Source: Cymbidium sinense (lineage: Eukaryota > Streptophyta > Magnoliopsida > Asparagales > Orchidaceae). Taken from it: a DNA stretch of 64,000 nt. The stretch lies in assembly GCA_021442155.1 (NCBI GenBank), contig CM038228.1, positions 85,762,114 through 85,826,113 of the forward strand. The letters run 5' to 3'. The notes beneath the pieces are model-generated. The model did no database searches. It saw nothing but the letters and a program-made list of their open reading frames with translations, and was not told the DNA's origin. Below, one piece after another: positions 50,501-61,813 of the stretch. Made by a program: the position numbers and the translations under genes. The stretch's first letter is position 1. Every line of letters starts with the position of its first letter.

Positions 50501-53500
50501 GAGTGTACAAATGACTACAAGAATGGAAAATCATGCAAAAGTTGTATTTCTTTCAATTGGATTATATATACATGTGAGCTAAAGTTATATCTAAATTTTA
50601 ATGTAGGAATACATAGGAATGAATTGAAACAAATGTTGTGTCCTTTTCAAATGGGCTATACACTTGTTAACATTCAAACCTTATGTAATTCATATAGACT
50701 AAAGAAAGAGAACTCCATATCACATGTTCTAAGCCATAGACACATGCAAGCTTATAGACATTTATAACTATTATCACTCCAAACATGAATGCATGAAAAC
50801 ATGAATGCATGAAATCGCATGACACACATCATTTAATATGATTGGAAAGGAATAATAAGACAAAAAATGCATGTTTCATTCAATCAAACTAATTCTTAAG
50901 GACAATCATCTCAAATAAAAGAATTTAAAGAAAGCCAAGGCTTTTTAATCATCATTTTAAGTTTATATTTTGATTTGATTTAAAGAAATGAGGAAAAGTT
51001 TGTTGATCCTAATCCATTCCTATGTTTGTGATTTAATTTAGTTTAATGAAAAAGGTAATTTGGTGAATTTATGAGTTAATTAAGTTATCTTTAGGCTTTA
51101 AGTACATTAATTAACCATTACCTATATCACCTTAATATAACTAATCAAATAATTATGAGCCAACATGGAATGTATAAAATTAAATTGCAATGATCCTATG
51201 AAATGAAAGGGCCTAGTGCAATTTGGCTCATAATTAATGATTAGTTAAATTAAGGGATCTAATTAAGTACACTTATGGTTTTCTTACATTTGTAGATTAA
51301 CCATAATTTCCTTAATCTCCCTTAGGTTATTGAACCTAAGAAGGTACCCAAGCTTCAATTAATTAGGTTATGATGGGTTTTGGATTTTAATTTGGTTAAT
51401 GAAACCATTAATCACTTAATTAAATTTAAACTTAATTACCACATGGGTTAACTATCCTCCAAATGAAGTGGACTAAGAGAAAAGATTAGGAAAGAGGACC
51501 CAATTTGAACCCAATTAATTAATTAATTTACTATTCATGTGATTAATTAACCCTTAATTAAGTTATGAGAGTACTTAAGGCCTAATTAGCTAACTCTCCT
51601 AACCAATTAACCAATAAATCCCAAGAAAATTAGAGGAGGTAGAGGTCATCCCCTTAAATAACTTCAAAAATTTTGGGATTAATTAATTAATTAATTCATT
51701 AGGGAGTAATAAATATAATTAATTTCTTAATTAAACCCTGATTAAACTTTAATTACTGCTCAAAATCAATTAAGGATATTTTTAATAAATTCCTCTCTGA
51801 AATACCTTCAAAATGATATTTATTTTTATTTTTTTGATTTTTCTATGATTTGTTATGATTTTCAAACTTTTAGCTTATTTAAATGATTTTACTTGAATTT
51901 TATAAAATCTATTAATTTATTTTTACTAAAATAGACTATTTGAGCTTCAGAATGCAAAATCTCCCTATCTAGAAATCATTTTGACTTAAAAATTTTTATG
52001 ATAGATGTATTTTAACTTCAATTTCAAAATTTCAAATCAATTTGATGTGTATTCTTGAATTAATAAAAGTTGGTTTTCACTAAAACCTAAATTAAGCTAA
52101 AACTATTTAGTGAAGTTTGGGGATTTTATGTTTGTTGATTTCTCCAGAAAGAAGAATCCAATGATTCCTTATTTGCAATTTTTCATTACGTATTTTATTT
52201 TTTATAAATTTTTAAAGTTTCAAGTGATTTAATTAATTTTTAAAATCCAAAAATCCAGAATTTCTTAGTTAACCTAGTCAGCCCAACGCAGGGCTGACGG
52301 GGCAACGAGGTGCCACATGATTGGACCGTGTGGCATGTGATTATGCATGACACGTGGTGCCACGCGGTGCTATGCAATTGGCTAGGATGGTATAACGTCA
52401 AGAAAACAAGGGAAAATGCGAGGAGGGGCGCACTTTCGATCGAACGGTCTAGATCGAATACGCATGATCCGAGGGCCTAAACCATGCAATCTGGTTTTAA
52501 ATCACAGTCGTCCATTTCCATGAATGCTGAATTAGATGGCTGGTGAGCTATCCTCTTCCTAGCCGACAAAAATGATGTCTAAATAGTGCAAATCGACGGG
52601 ATTTTCACAAAAAATTGCAAAACTGAATGAAATTTCATCTGATTGGGTCAATTTCATGTCGATTCTCACTGAAAAACTTATATTTTTACATTGGGATTAT
52701 ATGAAATGGAAGATGCAATGGTTTTCTAAGTAAAATTCCTAAAATCATGCAAAAATTCTCACAAAAAAGCAATCCTATGGCTGGTTACGAGATTTAAAAA
52801 TTACCTCATCAGGGATGATTTTTGGTGGCAAAGATGATTCGAATACACTCCTGAATGTGAGATGAAGCTTTGGAATGAATCTAGACTCTTTCCTTGCTTC
52901 GGATCATCATAATCACGAATCTCCGCCGCACTTCATCGGAATCCACTTGAATTTGAAGATTTTCCATTGAAGGGAAATGGGAATGGATTGTGCTTGCTTG
53001 CTGGAGTTCCTAGGAGCTCTCTAATGCAGAAATTAGATCTATTTTATGCCTCTTTTCTCCCTCCCTTAATGGTGGTCTAAAATCACCATTAATGGTGAAG
53101 GGGAGATGGTTGGGTTTTAATCCAAATTGAGCAAAATGGGTTAAATGATCCAACTAACCCATTTGAGATCTCATTTAATTTAGATTTATTTAGTATTATA
53201 TTTAAACATGTTCATTTGATGATTTTGAGCCTTTAGAGTGATTTAATTTGGATAATTTTTGGTATGTTGACTTTTTACTTAATGGGGCCCACATAGGTTA
53301 ACTCTAAGTCAAATGACCTATTTTCAACTTTGAAACTTCATTTAAATTTATTTTTGAGTTCATTTATGTTTATGTACTGATTATGTGCTTTTGGTTCAAT
53401 TTAATTTAGTTTATTTTGATTAAATTTAATTTTTTTGGACTTAAGTGATTTTGAGCTTAAAAGGATTAATTGAGTTAATCAACCTAATTACCTCAACCCA

Positions 53501-53812
53501 AGCTCAATTAGATTTAGATTTCAATACAAATATGTTTGATTTAGATTTTTTTGAGTTTCATTAAATTTGGGTTTAATTTAGGCTTTGGCTAAGGAGATAG
53601 GCATGAGCTTGTTTAGGCCATAGGGTGGGTGAGTCACCTTGGGTCCTAAGACTTTTCCTAATCATATGGCAAACCCTCCTAAAGTCTCTTGGTTTAGGTT
53701 AAGTGTTCACTTAGCCACTAGAAGTGTCCTATGACTAAGGAGTTCTAGTGTCTAGAAGATTTCTATACTATGATGGGAAGATTGAATCCTCACTCCAAAA
53801 GTGAGGTCAATA
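47532..53812 (-). mobile_element. Element 2, 3' LTR (minus sense), 6.28 kb
   Basis: It begins TGTGGTGTTTATTTTTGG and ends CCAAAAGTGAGGTCAATA. It is followed directly by the same internal sequence that follows the Element 1 3' LTR (AAAGGACCCC at 25325 and 53813, then GTGTGGTGT and CACCGCA), so it is the 3' LTR of a second element, not a solo LTR. Hairpin-core units occur near 50.15 and 50.42 kb. The AT-rich zone is 51.05-52.25 kb. The GC-rich type 1 core (52.26-52.56 kb) contains CACGTG (52351-52356) and CAATTGGCTA. The GGTCAA-rich half is much reduced (about 53.1-53.6 kb), which explains the shorter length. Its pol and 5' LTR are not in the window. Confidence 0.83.
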
Positions 53813-55600
53813 AAAGGACCCCCAATAGGTGTGGTGTAACTGACAAGGGACACCGCATGTATTGGCTTGACCGAGATGATCAATAATGTCCAAAGGAATG
53901 CAAGCGCTAATGGAGACCATCTTTACCTAAACCAAGAGGGAGATAGAATCACGATCTTACTAAAATGCAACTCATCTTATACCATGGGTATAAGAGAGCC
54001 AAGAAGATTTGGCTATGAATAAGTTTTCATGTCAAGGACATGAAGAGAGATCCATTGGAAAATTACACATGAATTGGATTTGATTTGAGATAGATTTATG
54101 CCAAAGGCATAAAAGTAAGGGAGATCCATTGGGATTGAGATTTGATTTATATATTTGAGTTATTTGGGAGGAAGATTTGCTAGGGATGAAGATTTGATTT
54201 AATTTGTTTGACTTAATTTTATGAGTGGGGGATCTAATGGGGATACAAGTTTGAGTTGTTTAAATTATTTTGTTGATCTAATTTGGGGCATATACGTCAG
54301 AAATATGGGCTTGAATCCACTAAAGATCAAGACTGGATTTATTTTGATTTGATTTATTTTATGAATTTATTTTGTCTTGGCTCCACTAGGGATAACTAAT
54401 TTGGTTGATTTGATGTTTGATGTGGAGGCATATCCCCTAGGGATATAAGCCTGGTTAAATTTGTTTGATTTAAATTTTGATTTGGCTCCACTAGTGAAGA
54501 TTGATTTGGTTTACTTTGTTTTAACTTGGGCTCCACTGTAGGAGGAGTGATTTGACTCCACTAAGGAGATTTAAATTGGATTGATTTGTTATGTTTGATT
54601 TGACTCCACTAGGAAGGTTGGTTTTGAATGTGATTTGTTTAAGAGCCTATCCGCTGGGGATATGAGCTTGAATTAATTTGCTTTATTTTAATTTTATTTA
54701 ATTTATGGACCCAATCGGTGTGCGATGGATCTACTAAGAAGAAGTCATGGGGGCCTTGGCCTATCTTATATTTACAAATCCAAAGGAGTGGTCTACCCGC
54801 CATAAGGTAGGGCTATCCAACGTAAGGGTTGCCTTTCGGTGTGCAACGGTTGTGTTAGGAAGAAAGTATAGTAGACTTACATCTTTCAAAGTGAGAAACA
54901 ATCACTGGGGTGATCTGTTGGATGCGCAACAAATCAAACTTAACCTAGGGCGACTACTAGGTGAGCGTTGCTGGGGATCTTACCTCAACTCAAGAGTAGT
55001 CCTGATGATTAATTTGATTTTAATTTGATTTGATTTAATTTAATTTAATTTGGAGTGTTATGTTGTCTTTATCTCAGATTTATGAATCCAAAGGGATAGT
55101 TTACCAACCACAAGGTAGGACTATTCAATCGAAGGGTTACCTTTCGGTGTGCAATGATTGTGCTAAGGAGAAAGCATAGCAGAATTACATCTTCCAATGC
55201 AGGGAACAACCATTGGGGTGACCTGTTGATGGCATAACAAATTAAACCTGACCAAAGGCGACTGCTGAGTGAATGTCATTGGGACTTATGTCAACTCAAG
55301 AGTGCTCAAGATTAATTACAATTTTATTTGATGGACTCTATTGGTATGTGATGGATCGCACTAAGAATGGGCTATGTCGGCCTTGGCCTATCTCAGATTT
55401 ATCAATCCAGAGGGGTAGTCTACTGGCCGTAAGGTAGGACTATCCAACCTAAGGGGTGCCATTGTGCAAAGAAAGTGGAAGAAAGCATGTAGACTTATAG
55501 CTTCGGGGACCACCACTGGGTGACTGGTAGCACAACAAATTGAACTTGACTTAGAGTTGCCCGTCGGTGTGCAACGGTTGTGTTGGAAAGAATGCATAGC
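53813..55600 (-). repeat. Element 2 3' non-coding region with tandem repeats
   Basis: It has the same two repeat families as 25324-27812, in the same order: first the CCACTAGGGA/CTGGGGATA series (53.9-54.7 kb), then units beginning TGGACCCAATCGGTGTGCGA (about 54704) and TGGACTCTATTGG (about 55331), with sub-units carrying TTACATCTTTC and CTGGGGTGA. It is cut at 55600, within what would be ATAGCAGACTTACATC, by a + sense LTR. The open frames 54747-55028 (+) and 55388-55612 (-) fall in the repeat and are not genes. Confidence 0.78.
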
Positions 55601-58600
55601 TGTTGACCTCACTTTTGGAGTGAGTTCTCAACTTCCCCATAGATTTAAGACTATTGTAAACACTATGAGCTCCTTAGTCTTAAGACACTTCTAGTGATTA
55701 GGTGAACACTTAGCCTAAGCCTAGAGACTTAGAAGAGTTAATCATAGGAATAGGTTATGCCTTAGGGATCTTGGAAGACTTGCCTACCCTATAACCTTGA
55801 ACCCAATCCTTGCTTCCTTCTCAAACCAAACCTCAAATTCAAATTCAAGTCCAAATCAAATGATTGAAACTCATGATGAAATCCAAAATCAAACCAAAAT
55901 CCAATTTATATCTTTTTAAGCCAAGTTCTTGAACTTGGTTAAATGCTATCCAAATCATATCAAAACCCATGGATTCCTTCATGATTCAATCATTCCTTCA
56001 ATCATTGTCCCAAATATAAGCATAAACTACAATTATCAAACCAAATCCAAGCTAACCCTTTTCAACTTGAAATTGTCATATGAACCAAAATTCATTTGAC
56101 TCCAAACCACTGCAAATGTATTTATATTTTCATCCTAAGTCCATATGTGAGTTCAACTAAACTTGATTCATGCCATGATCAAGCCAATTAACCCATTTAG
56201 GTTCACTTGACCCAAAGTAACCTAAAAACCTTTTCGAGCCAAGTTCTAATCCAACCCAAATTAGATTGAACTAAGCTCATCCAAACCTCATATCATGATC
56301 AACAATCATCCTAGGTTAATCAATTGACCTAAACTAGGTCAAATCGAGTCAACCTAGCCCATTGACCAAGTCAACACTTAACCAAAATAAATTCTAAACA
56401 ATCCAAAACACATCATATGCCGAATTGAGTGAAACCCTTAATTCAAACCCATTCATAATCTGATTGAACAAGACCAAACCCTCAATTGAGCAAACTAGGT
56501 GCAATTGGTCATTTGACCCAAGTTGACCCAAATTAGCCTAAAGAGCCAAAATAGTTCAAATCATAATCCAACCCAAATTGATTATTGAACTTGACCAAAG
56601 CCATTATTGAGCCCAATTTAATCAATTGGTCAACCTAACCTAACCTAGCCCAAATTGACCTAAAGGATCAAATTAGCCAAAATCTAAATTAATTCCAAAT
56701 TAAATCAAACCAAAGCCTATAATCATTTTTAATTAGCTAATCAAACTTGACTCAATAATAACCTAACCTAATTTGTCAAATTGCAAATTGTCAACTTGAC
56801 TTGACCTATATATGAACTCAAATGAGCCATTATCAAATCCAGAGCAATTGAACCAAACCAATGACACCAATACACTCTAATTGGTCATGTGAACTTGACT
56901 CAACCCTTGGTTTGACCCAATTTGACCAATTGGTTAACTTGACCCAACCTAACCTAATTTGACCTAAATATATCAAATCAAGCCAAATCAAACCAAACAA
57001 ACTCCATATCACTTGAAAATTGGGCTAACCCAATTTTAATCCATCCTAAATCTACCGAAATCAAACCCATAGCCAAATGAACACTTTTCCTTTCGATTTA
57101 GGGTATCCCATGAGATAATACACATGCATAGTTGGTCATTTCCTCCACCTGGCCACTTGACACCCAATCATAGGTCCACTTAGGCACCTAGGACCATGGC
57201 TAACCTGACCCAAAGGTGGTTGGTTCAGCCATGGCTCATTAGGGGGGTGAAATTATCTCCCCATTCCCATTGGAGCTTTTCAAACTACCAAGGACATCTA
57301 CTACCTCCCTTGGCAGCCACCTCCACACCCTTATCTAAGCAAACCGAGCCACATCATCCACCCAAGGACCTCCACAACTCCCCCTCATTCCCACTCAAAC
57401 CTAGAGACACACATTCGATTCAACCCTAACAGCCAGAGAACTCCATCTCAGAGCTTCCTCTTATGTTTCCCGAGCTCCCCAAATTCTCCACTCTCAGTTT
57501 TATGGAAAACCAAAATAGGGAGGTCCCCTCCAATTTCCATTTGCTCAAACCTCTACCAAAGTGCAATTAACTTTGGACACACCTTCCTTGGAGCTAGATG
57601 AGCGAGAACAAATCATTTCCCATTGCCCCCGACCACCGAAAGTAGGAGTTCGACCAAGACCGATCACCTACGACTCGTGTATTGGTCATCAAGCAAACCA
57701 CCAAATCAAAGCTCGTTTCAACAAGGCTTCATCGCCAAATGAAGCTTCCCTTAATCATTAAACGCGGTCATAAGCTCCGATGAGGTCTACCATTAAAATC
57801 AATCCTTGAATGAAAATAGGTTGGTATTTTGTGAAAGAAAGTTCTATGTCATGTGATTTCCATAGTTGGATTTCTTTATTTTACTGTCGTGAAGGTGTGG
57901 GATTGATTTCATCTCCATCCGAGCTCGGGTGAGCTCAGATCAAGTGACAATCAATGGATGTCATCCATTGTTCACCGCTCAGGAGGAGATGGATCACAGA
58001 CCATCCATTCCACATGATTAGAATGGACTATCTGATGTGATCACATGTTAGATCCTTTGATTTCCCCTCTAAACTACGGATCGAATCACGACCGACCAAT
58101 CTTAGATCGGACAGTCCATAGAGTTAGCACATCCGCCACCATCCAAGTCAGCCTTTGGATGTGACTACTTAAATAGTGAATCCTATCGCGCCACGTGAAA
58201 AGCGCCATGTCAATCGCCACATGACCCGACAAGATTAAGGCTTTAAATAGGCTTAATTAATTTATTTTTAATCTTGAAATTTCTTAAATGCATAACTAAT
58301 CCTAAAAATCCAAAAAAATGCAAACTTGGCTCATTTTAAAGATATTTTAGAGTAGAATCTAAAAAATTTATTATTAATTAATTTAGAACATTAATTTTGG
58401 CTTAGTTAAGGTTTAAATAAAAATTTAAATTAGCTTAATTACTTTTAATTAATCACCCAATTAATCTTAAAATTTCTGTGGATGTTTAGGGGGATGACCT
58501 CTACCTCTCCTATTTTTTTGGGGTTTTGTTGATTGCTTAATTAGAAAAATCAATTGCTTAAGCTTAATTACTCTCTTAATTTAATTAGTGATAATTGGTG

Positions 58601-61600
58601 AATAAATAGTGGTTTAATTAATTATTTAATCCTAATTACCTTTATTGAACAGAAAGGGAGCTTAGTGAATGTGATTGGGATAATTTTTCTAATTCATTTC
58701 TTAAGTCTTCTTCACTTTTTGGAATTTGATTAGTTAATGATTAATGAGGTAATTAATTTCTTAATTAATTAAGTAATTCCCAAGATAAAAATCAGAGCTT
58801 AAATAATCAAATATGGGACTTAGGGATTGAGATTAAGGCCTCTTTCCTGGTCTTTTTCCTTAAGTCAATTTCATTCCATTAATTGAACATGCTTAATCAA
58901 ATGGATTAAAGAGCTTGATTAACTCGATCTAAAATTCACTTCACACCTAAACAACCTTTAATTAATCTTGGGTAATTCTTTGGGTGTTCAATAACCCAAA
59001 GTGAGAGATAATGAAATTATGATTAGCTCACATGTATGAGAAAACCATAAAAGTAGTTAAGTGAGATCTCTTAAGTAACTATTAATCATGAGCCAATTGC
59101 ATTAGGCCCCTTTCATTTCTTATGAGCATTGCAAATTTACTTTTAATGTGGTTTCATATCATATTGGTTCATTATTAATTAGTTAATTATCTTAATGTGA
59201 TGTAGGTAAGTGTTAATTAATCTACTTAATTCATACCTTAACCTAATTAAAATATAAGATCAACCTAAATATTCTTTATTAAACCAAATTTACTCACACA
59301 TGGGGAATGTGATTAGGATTAGCAAACCTCTTTCACATTTTCTAAATCAAATCAAACTCAAAATGAAATGATATTAAAGAACTTTGATTCATTTTAAATA
59401 ACCTTATTTAGTATGATTATCTTTAGGAATTAATTGGAATGAATGAGATCATGTGCTTATGTTTCTTTATTTCTTTCTAATCATGTCAAATGTTGTTTTC
59501 CATTTGAAATCATGCATTCATTTCTTTTAAAATTAACTAAAATAAATAGTTTGTTTTATGTCAAATTGCATGTGTTGATTTAAATTAAAAAATAAGTGTG
59601 GCTATTGTTACTATTAAATTAAAAGTTATTTTCAAAAGCCTACAAATCAATTATAATATAAGGAGTGGTGTTAATTGTAAATATCTATAAGTGTGTATAT
59701 GTTCATAATCTAAGATATGTAATATGAAGCTCTCTTTCCTTACCTTATATGGATTTGCATGGGATTTACAAATGTATAGTTCATTTGAAAAGAACACAAC
59801 ATTTGTCTAAATCCATTCCCATGTATCTCCATGCTAAGACTTAGGAAGAATTTCATATAATATATGTAAATGACTTCTTACATGACTTCTCATTTTTATG
59901 AATCTTTTTGTACATTCATATATATATATAAGAAAAGTGGTATATTAGTCTGGACATCCTAGCGCTATGAGGCTTTTAGTAGCCCTAAGTAGGTCTTATA
60001 CCTTACGCCCCTGGTGTAGAACAATGGCGTCATACCTGCTTAAAACTCTTATACATATGTGTGTATGATATGATCGATGAATAAGAATCATAAATCAAAG
60101 AAATCAACATAATTTTTGCATGGGTTTTCTTATTCTTATAATTGCCTATACATCTATATGTATATAAGAAAAGTGGTATATTAGTCTGGATATCCCAAGG
60201 CTACGAGGCTTTAAGTAGTCCTAAGTAGATCTTAAACCTTACACCCTTGGTGTAGAACAATCGTGACATACTCACTTAAAACTTTCATACATGTGAATGT
60301 GTACATAGCTAATGAGACCCTCTTTTTTTTTATTAAAAAGACATGCACTCATACTTTATTAATTTGGTTGAGTTGACTAGTCAAGTGATTTAAGATTCTT
60401 TCCTTATGCTTTTGCATAAGAATATAGATAGATCTTTAAATTAAAATGATGAAATCATTCAATTAAATAAAACATTAATTCCAAACACATTTACCCACAT
60501 TCATCATTTAAGATTTAACTATGCATGTTATACATGATACACATGATGGAAAGAAATGAATAAACATTGATTATGTGATACTAATTCAATCTAATTAATC
60601 TTAAGATGTCTTTCTTATTGAATGAGTTTATTTAAAATAAGCCTAAACTTAAAACTAATTAAAACATATAATAAGTCATTCACTAAAGAGAATTGATTAA
60701 TTAATTAGTTTTAGATATGGCTTAAGGTAGGGATAAAAGAGAGTGATCCTCTCTTTCTTTCTCTTCATAACACTTAATTGTTTTGTGCAGGTCAAATGAA
60801 ACAAAAGAAGATATTTAGTAAAATTTACAAATTGATTAAACCATTTAAAGTAAAATCACCATTTATAATTAAATGTCCTTCATGCTTAGAAAATATTAAC
60901 TCTAAAGCCTAGCAAGGACAACTACACAAGCTTTAATACACACACATTAGATTAGGTCATCACTTCCAGCTTTATGTTAAGATGGTGCATGGTTTGATGT
61001 ATGTTTCATTTTATGATATATTATTTTAGATTGAATGTTAGGGTGTATGTTTTGTAGACTAGATGTTAGACCGTTATTAGCCTAATGATGTCTTTTGCAG
61101 GTATAGTTAGATTTATTTTTCCATTTCAATGTGATTTTGCAATTATGAATTAGGATTAGTGCCATGGGGTAATTAAGATGAGCATTGGCTAGAAATACTA
61201 TGCCTTGTGTGCCATGTGATGCATTGAAATGGGTCAAATCAAAAAAGCAAAGAGGAGGAAAGAAGACATGAATATATGAAGAATGAAGACTCCCATAGCA
61301 TGTATTCATTCTTAATTGTAATTATTCTTTTATAATCCAGGTTGTATAAAGGTAGAGCTCGGCTACCCACATTTTTTTTGGGTTGTACGATGGTACCCGA
61401 CCACAATAGTTTTATAAAATTTTTATGTTTTGTTTAGCTTATGCATTGGAAAAAAGCATGTCTCTTCATAGTTTATTCATGGTTGATGATTGTTGTATGG
61501 CCTGGATTCGTTTAGGCTCTTAAGATAAAAATAAATTTTTTACCCCATTAATAACTCATAACTAAACTTTATAAATAACTCATAACCTCATATAAAGCCT

Positions 61601-61813
61601 AAGCATTAAATCAAGATAATAAATATTTAGCAACCCCTTAGATGAATGTTGAATGTTTAATATCATGCATATCATGCTATACTAAGAGAGGGCTTCCATC
61701 TTTTCCAAACAGTAAGGGCTTAACCTTTGAGAGCCTATGATGGAAGAACACTTCTTTCTCTTTAATTTAGCCCATAATCAATTTCATCATACATTTAGCC
61801 ATATAAAAATATT
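55601..61813 (+). mobile_element. Giant-LTR family, + sense LTR nested in Element 2, far end missing
   Basis: It starts TGTTGACCTCACTTTTGG, with the hairpin arms CTCACT and AGTGAG. The order is the mirror of other copies: TTGACC-rich half (55.8-57.1 kb), GC-rich core with GAGCTCGGGTGAGCTCAG (about 57.92 kb) and CACGTG (58192-58197), TTAATTAA zone (58.2-59.3 kb), two inverted hairpin-core units (about 59.95 and 60.19 kb), and GGTAGAGCTCGGCTACCC (61.35 kb). Core details group it with solo LTRs A and B (type 2). It ends near 61813 at a point about 1 kb short of a full LTR (equivalent to about 12.48 kb), next to a minus-sense copy. Only one LTR is visible, so whether it belongs to a full element cannot be said. 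Open frames 57196-57429 and 57561-57761 are not conserved in other copies. Confidence 0.8.
59930..60270. repeat. Inverted-orientation hairpin-core units, two copies
   Basis: Two units (about 59.94-60.04 and 60.17-60.28 kb) share AGAAAAGTGGTATATTAGTC, AGGCTTT..AGTAG, a CCTAAGTAG run, CCTTACRCCC and GGTGTAGAACAAT. They are reverse complements of the units in solo LTR A, where the phrase is CTGCACCAAGGGAACGAGGT, and are spaced about 225 bp. Confidence 0.85.

Noticed and set aside
57196..57761. Two plus-strand open frames, proline/serine-rich
   Set aside because: They fall in the GC-richer part of a nested LTR and have no counterpart frame in the sister LTRs.
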